Shown in pieces: positions 38,647 to 48,905 of a DNA stretch of 64,000 nt. Within the stretch, counting starts at the first letter, position 1. The number at the start of each line of letters is the position of its first letter. The notes under the pieces were generated by a model that was not told the origin of the DNA, searched no databases, and worked only from the letters and a program-made list of their open reading frames with translations. Source of the stretch: Isoetes taiwanensis (lineage: Eukaryota > Streptophyta > Lycopodiopsida > Isoetales > Isoetaceae); contig JAJEKV010000136.1 in the NCBI GenBank assembly GCA_021234155.1, positions 186,001-250,000 of the forward strand, read 5' to 3'. The translations under genes were made by a program, and so were the position numbers.

Positions 38647-40772
38647 ACTTTCATGATAACCAATTCCTTCTTGGGATTTTGCTCCTGGATATAAAATCTG
38701 GCGCTCGCCATGATTTCCACCAAACAAATGCTTACCACGAAATATTCAAGTCATAATGAGAGTAACGCCATACAGCTGCCACATCTACAATGATTCAGGT
38801 GCTGTATCAAGATTTCCAAAAGGGAAGGGGGTATTAGAACACAAAAAGATCCCAAAACAATATGCAGACTTTAGGTCTTACAAAATTCACTAGAAGCCAT
38901 AGGCTATCAAATCTTTTGGTTAAGCTAGCATTTAAATTTTGATGAGAAGGAAATTGCAAGCACAAAGTGTACTGTAATTACTTGTATGAACGTTAGCTTT
39001 TGATCATGTGATATTTTTGTAAAATGCTTTTATAAACATTTACTAGGAAAGGTGTACCGGTGTTGCCGTGCATGAGTAGGCATGTGTGCATGGCATTGCC
39101 GCGCATGAGCAGGGTGCGTGTTTATTACGGGCAAGCATTTATATGGGCCTCTTGTCTAACTAAATATAAGATTACTAGGGTATGGTCGCCATGTTCCGCG
39201 CACTTAAGGGGCAAATTGTCCTTAAACATCCGGATTTCACCCAAATTTCGATCTGTCAATTTATTGGGATACCTAATGTTGTCCTCAACAATTTCCCCGA
39301 AGACAATTTTCCGAAATTCAATCTCCATTGAAAGTTATGGTGGCATCAAGAAGGGGGGGTCAAACGTCCACCCTCGCCTGTCCCCAAACCACACTTCGCG
39401 GTACCCGAGGCCCTCTTTAGCGACCTTCATTGCGTGCTAGCGCGCGGGAGGTGCCACCTTTCGCGCACATGTTGCTACCTATCGCGCAATTGCGTGGATC
39501 TGCACGCCACGCCCGCTCCCACTTTAGAGGCCACATCTCATTATTAGTGGCGGGACTAGGTGTCAGATATAGGAGGCCTAGGTGATGACTACCAATACGT
39601 GTGGTACCGGCTATCGAGGTCCCCGCAATCCAGAATCGATTGGTCTTTTTGGGCCACTTCCGCTTAATTTGAGCGAATTTCTCCACTCTAGCTCAATTCT
39701 TGACCCAATTTGGCGAACATTCTCTACCATTGTCCGGGATGCCAATTAATTTCAGAAGGGCGATTTTTCGAAATCGACCCATCATTACAATTAAGCCCTT
39801 AAATTGAGTGATCGGCGGAAGGTAAGATACTCCATTCCTTTCAAGCATCGGGTTTTCAAGGCGTCAGAGGTATGTTCTCGGCCATGCGGTATGTTTTTGT
39901 TTCTTATCTTCCATTGATCTTGTGCTTTGTCGTTGTGTTACGGTGGTTTTGCGCCATGGATCATGCACGACGAACCGCTTATCGGTCCCGGGAGGTGGGA
40001 CATAGTCGGGGGGGTGGCGGGTATGATCCGGTCCAAGAGCTCGCCCGCCTCGCCCGGCGCCATCCTCCCCTGTTAGCACCTCCTCGACTTCTACCACTCC
40101 TAACTCTTTCAGGATTAGGAACTGTTTGGTGACCCCGGCAGAGATCACAACGGCTGTCGGTTCTTCTGTCAGCGTCGAGGTATCGCCCGAAATAGTCTCT
40201 CAAGTTGAGCGGGCTCGTTCCGAGACTGACCTGATCCACTGCCAGATCGTAATCACTGAAGGCGACCATGTGCTATTCCAAAGCCCTGTTGGTTAATTTT
40301 GCAGCTGCCCCCTTTGTACAGAAAGGCCCCCCCTGGACGATACTCCCCTCCTCTTCCTTTATGTTGTGAAATGGCCCTTGGGGCATATTTTGTGCAGCCT
40401 GAGGGCTCAATTTTGTCTGAACATTGTTTTTGTGTAATGGAAAGATCCTGTTTTTTTGTCCGCCATTTGCGGATCATTCTTTGTTCATTGTTTATGTTCA
40501 TTTCTACTGTTATTTGTTTATGGTTGTGTTCGTGTCGGGTCCATGCAACAGCAGAATGTGCAACAATCACTGACTTAATCAGTTCACTATCTTAGTCATA
40601 AATCTTGTACAACAAGTTCCTTGTACAACAAGTTCATAAATCACTGTTTCCTTCATATATTAGGTACAATAACTTGTCGACATGCTTAATTGTCTTGAGT
40701 TTCATCCGAGTCTTCGGATACCTGTGCACATTGTCTGTTAATAGCAGTGCCAAATAAAAGGTGAACTGAATA
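38647..40772. other. Spacer, GC-rich from about 39.3 kb
   Basis: A short repeat (TTGCCGYGCATGAG) occurs twice at about 39063 and 39100. Between 39.4 and 40.3 kb the DNA is GC-rich, with an open plus frame at about 40110-40296 (TPAEITTAVGSSVSVEVSPE) that looks coding but is not recognised. It may be part of the transposon to the right or a dead gene. Confidence 0.35.
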
Positions 40773-41834
40773 TTAAGATTGCAACATGACCAAACATACC
40801 TGGCTATCAGCGGGTGTAGCTATGAATGTGTTCCCCTCCCCAAACCTTGGAGTTGGCTGGGTTACTCGAGCCATGTCAGCCCTCCATATCCTTGCAAACC
40901 CAACATCCATCTCCTTTGCACGGCTCACAATTCCAGGGTCTACCCCAATTTCCACCATTTCCCTGATAATCCTTGCCTTGTCTATTGCAGCAACTTGGTC
41001 ATGCTCGGGTCCTGAATTGGCGGCAGCATAGTTCACCCATCCCTGGGTGTCCAGTCTCATTGAGTTGCCATGACCAATGTCAGCTTGTTGTTGTGGAGCA
41101 GGCAAGTCCCACCTCTTCATTGGGGAATTGAGTGTGTTGATTGGGTTTGCTACAGGCCTAACAAGAGGTATGCAACCCTCGATACTTACGTGATGCTCAT
41201 GACCAGCATCACCTGAGCAGGTATGTGTGTCATCTAAACTACACATGACTTGCTCTTCATCAGCATCCTCCAATGGTTGGGAGTTCAGGTCTACACAGGG
41301 ACTAGCAGGTACAGCAGGTTCATGAACCTGGTCAATTCCTGGTGACGTTTGATTTACAGCAATGGGTGCCCCAAGTGGACTTAACCCTTGTCTCATCCTA
41401 AGCCTGTTCCTCACCTGTAATCTTCTTGTCTTAACCTCCTCGCTCAACACCCTTTGAAAACCAAATATGGATGCCACTCTAGACATCCCCCTTGGGTACA
41501 TAAACTCCCTAAGCCTTGCAGCACTTGCAGCTTCCCTTGCATCAGCCAACTTCCTCTGCTCTCTCTCCTCCCTGTTAGCTTGTGCCCTCTTGGCAGCCTC
41601 CTCCCTTTCAGCCTTCCTCCTTGCAGTCTCAACCTTCCTTGCTGCCAGCTGCTCCAATTTCAATTTCTCGGCCTCTGCCCTCCTAGCCTGTTCTGCTCTC
41701 AATGCCTCACAAAAACCATCACTTGATATGTGAACTCTCCCTCCCAGATCTGGGGCAAAGCCTCTCTTCCTTGCCCTTATGGTCTGTGATGGCATGCCAC
41801 ATGCTTGAGACCCTCCAACATCATTGGCATGCAC
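40773..41834 (-). CDS. Long charged C-terminal region of the pogo-type transposase
   Basis: A 353-residue open frame that continues the transposase after a frame change near 41810. Its first third is an Ala/Glu/Arg/Lys-rich helix (about residues 40-120), probably a coiled coil. The rest is a low-similarity region with KMRWDLPAPQQQ-like Pro/Gln stretches and an ordered C-terminal part (IDKARIIREMVEIGVDPGIV). Most pogo-type transposases end soon after the DDE core, so this tail is unusual. It could be a fused domain or a second ORF of the element. It has stayed open while the core has decayed. Confidence 0.5.
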   Translation of the reverse strand: MHANDVGGSQACGMPSQTIRARKRGFAPDLGGRVHISSDGFCEALRAEQARRAEAEKLKLEQLAARKVETARRKAEREEAAKRAQANREEREQRKLADAREAASAARLREFMYPRGMSRVASIFGFQRVLSEEVKTRRLQVRNRLRMRQGLSPLGAPIAVNQTSPGIDQVHEPAVPASPCVDLNSQPLEDADEEQVMCSLDDTHTCSGDAGHEHHVSIEGCIPLVRPVANPINTLNSPMKRWDLPAPQQQADIGHGNSMRLDTQGWVNYAAANSGPEHDQVAAIDKARIIREMVEIGVDPGIVSRAKEMDVGFARIWRADMARVTQPTPRFGEGNTFIATPADSQVCLVMLQS

Positions 41835-44400
41835 GACTCACTCTGGCCGGCACCTTCAATGGGCAATTCATGGGTATGCTCCACATGGTCAGCTTGTGGC
41901 ACTTGATCACCAACTGGATTGTGTGGCATTTGGTCATTCTGCACTTCATTTGGGAGTTGTCCTGGTAAGGCCTCCCATAGCTGGTGCACTTCTGCCATGT
42001 CAAAGGCCTCCACTTGTGCCATATCTGGATGGTAATCTTCTCCATCTTGCTCCTGGCCTGCTGTAATGTCTTCAACATGCACCCTCCCAAACCTGGTACA
42101 TTCTTGACCTGGCTTAACCTTCTCATGGTCAAAGGGCCAGATACCTGTTGCCCTAAAACCTGCCTTGATGTTTTGGGGTGTGAGGCCGCATGCAATTGAC
42201 TGGGAAATCAATTCTGCTATCTCCTCCTTCTTTGGTTCTGCCCTCCCTTTGCTAACCATGTAGGCAGCTCTATGCCTCTTGAATCTTTGCCTTAAAGGGG
42301 GCAAAGCATGCCACATCCGGAGAGGTGAAGTCTATGAGATGTGTGTGGAGGCAATAAGGCAAAGTGGATGCCCTTCTCTTTTGCCTCCAATATGACTTCC
42401 GGCTCTACATGACCGCCATGACCATCCAATATGATAAGGTGAGGCTGGTGCGGGGATACACCCACGGAACTCTTTTGCCGCAAAATGTGACGACCATGAC
42501 TTAAGCAGATTCGATGTCATCAAGCCAAGACCTGGACAGCCTAAATGGCACCTTCTTCACATCTTGCTATATGATCCGCCTCATGCGATTACCTTTAAAA
42601 ATATACATGTTGGGGATCCTGTACCCCTCAGCATTAACACAAACCAAAATAGTAACCCATTCCCTATTGTTCATAACTACCTCACTCACCCTATTCCCCC
42701 TTTCTAGCTATGATTTTCAACCCCTTCACTTTCCCCTCGCCTGAATTCCGGTCTCACAAGATTCCATATCCTTGAGGCGGGAAGGCAAATTCAAGATAAA
42801 TCTGCTTAAGCAGGCATAGAAGTTGTCGAGGTTCTCCTGTGTCATGGCACGGGCCCCGCCACATCTAGGGTTTTACGGACTCCTTAGAGCCACCGAGGTG
42901 TCTTTGTTTAAAGAGCTTCCACCACTTCACGCCACGGTACTCAGATTCACCACATGAGCCCCCGCTCTAGCCATCTCTGCTGCCCTTTTCCTTGACGGCC
43001 AGATAGTGTGACCCCATCCCTTGCTCGCCATGCTAAGGGCCCAATTGACGAGCTCCTCCTCTTGGAGAGTTGTCAATATCTGTGGATGATTTGTTTGCTT
43101 GTGGCTTGTTCGACCGTATAACCAATCCCTGATTGTGGACTCTGGTATACCAGACCTCCTAGAAGCCTCTCTAATTGAAATGCCAAATTCGCTTACAACA
43201 ATGTTTAAAATGAAACGCACTTATTTAAGAAGTGCGTTTGAAAGATTCCTTCTGAAAATTTACAAAATTTTAAAATCCCCCTAAAAAGGATCCTTTTATT
43301 ATCTTTAGTCCAAATATTTACAAAACTGCTCATGAAAACAGACATTTTAGGAAGGCTTAACGTTATGGAGGAAACAAAAAAAAAAAAAAATATCACATTT
43401 TGGAGGGGAAAAGAACTGCTACGAAAGCCAAAGATTTATTATGGGGCAAATTCATATGAAAAAATTAAATGCTTTTGTACCTTGTCCCTGAAATTTTTTT
43501 TGTTGGCAGTTATAGAAGAAAAAAAATTCTTATTTTACAACCGCTTTGGCTAAACGTCTTAGTTGATCTTAAAACACATTCAGAGCCAGTTGAACAAACT
43601 GCTTGAATGACAAACCATTGTTTTTGCATCACATAGTATTACAGACGCCAATACATCCACAATATTTCACAATTAGCTGAAGTTTCAGTTGAGGATGCCG
43701 TATAAAATTTATACCGAGGAAGCAAAAGTTGAAGTAATGAAGGTTTGTGCTTCCATGCCCTTCGTTGTTGTTCTCGAAGATGTATTAGTACACGTCTCTA
43801 GGCTTGCACAAACCAATCCGCAATGTGGTGATGCTCAGAAGATAGTCATCCTCCTTGTCAATGTTGAGCATCTTCATCGCAATTTTGTCATCTGTAGCAG
43901 TGGGTGTCACTGCACATTTCTTTACCAGCAAAGTGTTTATCTGTCTTGCCCTTTCTTCTGTTTGCAAATGAATAGGTAAACTTCTGAGGGGTTGCTACTC
44001 GTCGCACCCCTTTAGACAAATCATGTGCTTTCCTTCTTAGAACTTTCGTGTCTCCATAACATTTTGGGGTTCTTTTTGGTGTTTCTTGCTTTTAGTAGCA
44101 ACTTTTAAGCTGTTAAAGTGAAGTTAGCATGTGTGTAGAGTAAAAAAAGTAAAAATAACAACACGATTTGACTAATTTATGCTCTAATATTGCATTACAA
44201 GCTCAGAAATTTGAGAATCGATTTAGAACTTTTTGAACTAAAAAACTAATATTAATGTATAAAATTATCCCTTAAGTGTGTTATTTCATCAATATTAAGT
44301 TGCAAAACCTTTGGGGGGGGCAAGAATGACTCCACAAGGACACGGTATATATTATATATGTTATATATATATTATATATATATGTAGTATATATATATTA

Positions 44401-44732
44401 GGGAAAATTTTTAAAATGCCCCAATATTTTCTCATATTTGTTAAAATGCCCTTGTATTTTGTGTATTTATCAAATTGCCCCAAATTGCTTTCTTTTGTGG
44501 ATGAGAAATTTGCCAGATCTGCCGAAAACAGGGGATTTGACATGGAGCAGGGGATTTGATGCCGGTTCTTCACCGATTCCTGCTGCAATCAAAGGAGTTC
44601 TTGACGAAGGTTCCATTTTCATTGTTTTACATAAAATTTTAAGTCAAATTAAGGGCATTTTGACAAATAACACAAATATAGGGGCATTTTGGTAAATATG
44701 CAAAAATACAAGGGCATTTTTAAAATTTTCCC
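44401..44732. mobile_element. 332-bp MITE with 9-bp target duplication (Mutator-like)
   Basis: Ends GGGAAAATTTTTAAAATGCCC and its near-exact inverse at 44712-44732. TATATATTA directly flanks both sides (44392-44400 and 44733-44741), a perfect 9-bp duplication typical of Mutator-like elements. Repeated AAAATGCCC motifs lie in both arms. It sits in the TA-inserted element, so it arrived later. Confidence 0.88.
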
Positions 44733-44847
44733 TATATATTAACGTTTTTACCGGGACCTGATCCGACAAAATTTTTTCATTAACTTGGTTGCCCCACCGA
44801 AGCCAGAGAGGGTTTAGCGTTCGTACCTAAAAAAAAAAGGGTATAAA

Positions 44848-45130
44848 TTTACACCGCTAGAACTCTTACCGTATAAATTTATACGGCAAGAGTTGACTTT
44901 TTGATTTTTGTTATATACTATATATATACTATATATATACTATATATACATAAAAAATATATAAATCCGGTATAAATTTATACCGGAGAACTCTCGCGGT
45001 ATAAGTTTATACCGAGAGAGCTCTCGCGGTATAAGTTTATACCGAGAGAGCTCTCGCGGTATAAATTTATACCGAGAGAGCGGTATAAATATATACCGTT
45101 TGAGTCCTCTTGCGGTATAAATTTATACCG
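44848..45130. repeat. Cluster of 18-bp palindromes
   Basis: The palindrome CGGTATAAATTTATACCG or a one-to-two-base variant (AGTTTAT, ATATAT centre) occurs at about 44968-44987, 44997-45014, 45027-45044, 45057-45074, 45081-45098 and 45113-45130, with looser copies at about 44848 and 44869. Three consecutive copies form a strict 30-bp tandem (44991-45080) in which flanking CTCTCG and CGAGAG extend the dyad. Each copy can form a cruciform or bind a symmetric dimer. Confidence 0.9.
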
Positions 45131-45677
45131 TGTGAGAAAAAGTCAAGGTTGGATACTTACATGGCCATCTCGGTATACAGAAGTCTATAGCGAGCCGGCA
45201 GAGCAAATAAGAGCATGTATATAAGGCAAGAGTGAGCTTCAGTGAGACAATGTCAAAATATGTTGAATTTTTTACAATTTTGTTCATAATCCTGTAATGA
45301 TTTTAAAAACTTTAAATATAATACCTTTTTCGCACTCTAGTAGACTTGTTGTTTTTTTTCAATGTCTATTTTTTTTAGTCCTTGAAAATATTACTAACTA
45401 GGGGGCCAAAAAAGGGTATCAATTTTTTTTAATGGAAGCTGAGTTCAAATCCCCCCCAAAAATGGTGCCTAAAATATTCAAATTGTCACACATGTCACAA
45501 CTATACCGAGAAAATGGACCTTTTCTGGGGAATTTTAGGGAATCTTTCAAAGATTCCATTTAAAGTGCGTTTGGAGCAAATTAGTGCGTTTCATTTTAAA
45601 CTTTGTTTTACCTCTTCGAGGATGTCGAGCATTTGCTCTTCTGTCCATTGACCTCTCCTACTCGGCCTCCTTGGCAT

Positions 45678-46864
45678 TGAATTTGGCAAAGAAGACGATC
45701 CGTGGTGCCCTCCTCTTTGTCGGGGTAGCATGAGACCCTCTTGGATGATCCCTTTCTCCTGGTACCCCTTTCAGCATCGGATTCTCTTCGTGCCCTCGTC
45801 GAAACCATGGTCGCCGCCGTGCTCTTCCTTCGCCTCCTCCTCGATAACATTTGAACTATGAAAGGAGAGCGAGATTTTATGGCCATGGAAGCCATAGCGG
45901 GTGTCGGAGAATTCAATTTCGAAGAATGCAATCGAGTGCAAGCTTTGGGCGCCAAATCGTTTCGAACCCGCATTGAATTCGTTTCAAATCGGCATGCTCG
46001 GGGTATTTTCTTCAACTTCGGACGTGGTCCTCTAGTGTGCGAGCATGGTCACCCGTGGCGCGGTGCGGGGACATTCGATCCACGACAGAGGTATTGCAGC
46101 GCGGATGATGGAACCCGGTGTCACCGGTTGGCCGGACCCTACATAACGACACCGGCCACAAACAGGCGACCGTAGGCGGGGATACCCATGGCTGCCTGGC
46201 GATAACCGGCGTAGGGGCGTGGGGTTACCGTCGCCCAGAGGTGGGGTCGCTGGCAGAAAGCGACCATACCCTAGAAAAAAAAATTTTGGAATTATCTACA
46301 TTATATTGGAATGCTTTTTAGGGTCTTTTTTGTTTTCCGGGAATACTGTATTTTCCCTTCGTTTCGAAAGCCCACAAATCAAACCGAAATCGAACCCGCC
46401 TCAGAAAGTGGCAGTGCGTTCTTTGTAGATGGGTGTTTGAACCGACTTTTGTTATGATTAATAGAAAACCTATGAAGAAGAATGTTGTTTGAGAGCATCG
46501 TATTAATTCCGGAGGTTTAGGTTTTTCCATTTGAGCCTTTGGATGTCTCGATTTAGCTTAGTTAATTCCGGAGGTTTAGGTTTTTCCATTTGAGCCTTTG
46601 GATGTCTCGATTTAGCTTAGTGTGTGCGAGAGGCACTCAGATGTGTTTTGAAAGCAGCCCAAAGGGATTTTTCTGATAAAACTGCTTGGGTTTGGGCTCG
46701 TTTGCTCTCCTTTGGACCAAGTTACAGCTGTGAGGTGAAATTTGCTGGAAATTTCTATGGTCTTCCGCTTCTGTGCTTGCCCTTTCTCTTCTATGTCCCT
46801 CCTTTCTCCGCCAAGCAAAGTAGCTTGAAGGCTCTGACCCCTGCCGTTTAGCAATTCTATTGAA
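45678..46864. other. GC-rich upstream part of the pogo-type element and a 59-bp tandem repeat
   Basis: From 45678 to about 46270 the DNA is GC-rich and probably the 5' part of the transposon; no clean terminal repeat was found. A 59-bp unit beginning TTAATTCCGGAGG is duplicated in tandem at 46503-46561 and 46562-46620. Confidence 0.5.
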
Positions 46865-47290
46865 ATGACTGATTCTCCAGAGCAATTGCCCTCTTTTGAG
46901 GCCTGTGAAACTAGCCCAGAAACTAGAATTTGTGAGCGTTCTAAGATTTTGCAGCAAAAAAATGTGTCGAGTTTGATTCGAACAATCAAGCTCTTGGGTC
47001 CTTTATGTGAAGAAATAAGCAAACGGCAGCCTTTGCTTCTTCGTTCAGCAGTTAGGAGGCTAAAGGAGCTTCATATTGGAATACAAAGGGCTATTATGCA
47101 ACAGCTTGATCATTGTAGGGAAAGAAGTGTCCTTGTTTCTACCAAGGCAAACATATGATAGAACTTCGATTCAAAAATGGATAGATTCAGGTCATTCTAC
47201 ATAATTATGCCATGAGAAGTCTAATACAGCAGTGGTGCAAGGAACACAAGGTCCCTCACGCGTTTACGGAGAAATATAGTGTCACAGAGG
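46865..47290 (+). pseudogene. U-box E3 ubiquitin ligase (PUB) fragment
   Basis: Residues from 46865 read KKNVSSLIRTIKLLGPLCEE and RRLKELHIGIQRAIMQQLDHC, like the UND region that precedes the U-box in plant PUB-ARM proteins. A following frame has QTYDRTSIQKWIDSGHST and, 10 bases after a stop, NYAMRSLIQQWCKEHKVP. These match the start and end of a U-box, but about 17 residues between them, including the CPKT segment, are missing. The loss destroys the E2-binding fold. ARM repeats are not clear downstream (VTALINLSI at about 47358 may be a trace). Without introns, it may be a processed copy. Confidence 0.7.
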
Positions 47291-48789
47291 TTAGAAGTTT
47301 TCCTTTATTGGTAACTCTGCTTGCATCTTAATATCAGGAAAAAGACAATTATGTGACTGCTTTGATAAACCTGTCAATTCTGTTATGTTGCATGATGGGA
47401 AGGTGTTGTTTTTCCATGGATTTCTCATCGTGGACTCAAAATCGAATTAGCAGCGGCAGCAAACCCAGCTCCTTGATTTATGCGGCAGAACTGTTATTTG
47501 CAAAGTGCATATTACAGCTTGAAATCAAACTACCCATATTACTGCCGACTACCGAGTTCTCCATTCGCCTTAGATTTTGCAAGGAGCTCTGTGCAATTCG
47601 ATAGAGCCTTGGTCAGGCTGTCTCTGGACTCTGTTGTGGAATTCACAGATAATTGTCCCCAAAATCAAGGTCGTCATGATGAGCTAAAGATTTTGCAGCC
47701 TTGGAATGGATACACAGTCTGCTCATGCTACATGCCAGAAGAATTACCTGCACTTGCTCCCATCCCATATGTCTATTCCCTTCTCTGCTTCGTTTTCTCT
47801 GTTTGCTAAATCGGCCGATCAATGGAGAACCAAGAGCTCTGCGGGTAAATGTTCAAATCTATGAATGCTAAACCGCGTATGCACAACACAAGCCAACATT
47901 TTATGCCTCCAACTCCATCACTTTCCCATGCTTGCAGACCAAAAGCATGAAACGGTGATTCAAGAACAACTCAGAAACAGATCCCACCGTTTCCTTCGAT
48001 TAGAAAACCTAATAAGGTCGAGCACCATCTGCCGCATCAAAACCTTTGCTGCAACCCATGATTTTTTTAACATGCGATGCGATGGAGAAAACTTCAACAT
48101 GTAAAGCGCCATGTCAGGGATTGTCTAATCCGGAACGCCTAAGGACATGGAGGGGAGATTCCACATTTTAGCTGGGAAACTTTTTAGTCGTCTAAGATTG
48201 ACGACGTACCCTGCAGTGAATCATCATTCCAGTCGCTAGATGCGAGAATTAAGACAAAGTCACTGCCGCCTATTCATATTTTGACTTCATGTTCAGTAAA
48301 ATGGGGCAAATGTTATTGGCGCCTTTGTTTTGAATTTTCGCAGAGCCACTAGACTAACAATTATTGGATCTGAGGCCAAGCATTTGCAAATTTTTCAGCT
48401 TGCAATTAAACACTTTGAGCTTGGTTTGGGCTTGCAAACGGTGAAGATTTGGCTGCTTCATTCAACTATGGAGAAGTTTGGCGAGATGGACTTCAATCGG
48501 CCAAGCCCATTTAAAGCGTATAACTAAAGAAATTAGTAGGTAGAGATAACCTTGAAATTAAGAGAGCGTTAAGCTCTGAAAGCTGATGCAATAACTTCCG
48601 GCCATCCTAGCCTTGAAACAAACATATGTCCCAGGGAGTGAAAGTTTAAATTGAAGCCAAATAGAAAAAAATAACTAGGTGCATTCCTTGAGGGCCTGCT
48701 TGCAATCAAGTCTGAGCAAAGGCCTCCCTTCCTTTGTTTCTATGAATTTAAAAAAACACGTGAATAGTTTCAACCATAACTTATGCCAT
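47291..48789. other. No supported gene
   Basis: Short frames only. Some may be further decay of the PUB copy, but no ARM repeat can be aligned with confidence. Confidence 0.35.
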
Positions 48790-48905
48790 CGATGCTCCTC
48801 CTACACCATCGGCAACACAACAATGGTCACATCCAGGTTCAATTCCCAGAGTTGCAATAAACACTTAACCCCACCAAAAAAAAAAAAAAAAAAAAAAAAA
48901 AACTA
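48790..48905 (+). repeat. Possible SINE with poly(A) tail
   Basis: A B-box-like GGTTCAATTCC (about 48836-48846) lies some 40 bp before a ~24-base A-run (48877-48901). The A box is weak and no target duplication was confirmed. Confidence 0.35.

Larger units (their letters stand above)
43203..45601. mobile_element. 2.4-kb TIR element inserted at TA in the pogo-type gene
   Basis: GTTTAAAATGAAACGCACT at 43203-43221 is exactly inverted at 45583-45601, with further imperfect inverted similarity inside (GCGTTTGAAAGATTCC). Taking TA as the duplicated target (43206-43207 and 45597-45598) gives an element of about 43208-45596. Joining the flanks across one TA restores the transposase frame with no shift, which strongly supports this boundary. 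No transposase is found inside, so it is non-autonomous, of Tc1/mariner-like type by target site. It carries another MITE and a palindrome cluster. Confidence 0.8.
40773..45677 (-). pseudogene. pogo/Tigger-type (CENP-B-like) DDE transposase, frameshifted and interrupted
   Basis: The minus strand starts at 45677 with MPRRPSRRGQWTEEQMLDIL, then is interrupted by a 2.4-kb insertion, and resumes near 43207 with a helix-turn-helix (GISIREASRRSGIPESTIRD) and a CENP-B-like HTH (LQEEELVNWALSMASKGWG). Further on come CETGIQARGKVKGLKIIARKG, NREWVTILVCVNAEGYRIPNMYIFKG and HLIILDGHGGH with LLPPHTSH, matching the DDE_1 transposase core. The first catalytic Asp, expected in DETG, reads Cys (CETG). At least three frame breaks occur (near 42700, 42300 and 41810), plus an in-frame stop near 42575. 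The enzyme is therefore dead. A long unusual C-terminal ORF follows. Confidence 0.8.

Noticed and set aside
39872-40296. GC-rich ORFs on both strands
   Set aside because: Open frames are expected by chance at this GC content; one looks coding-like but no family could be named.
44342-44400. CRISPR-like or regulatory AT array
   Set aside because: Simple (TA)n low-complexity DNA next to a MITE target site; no spacer structure.
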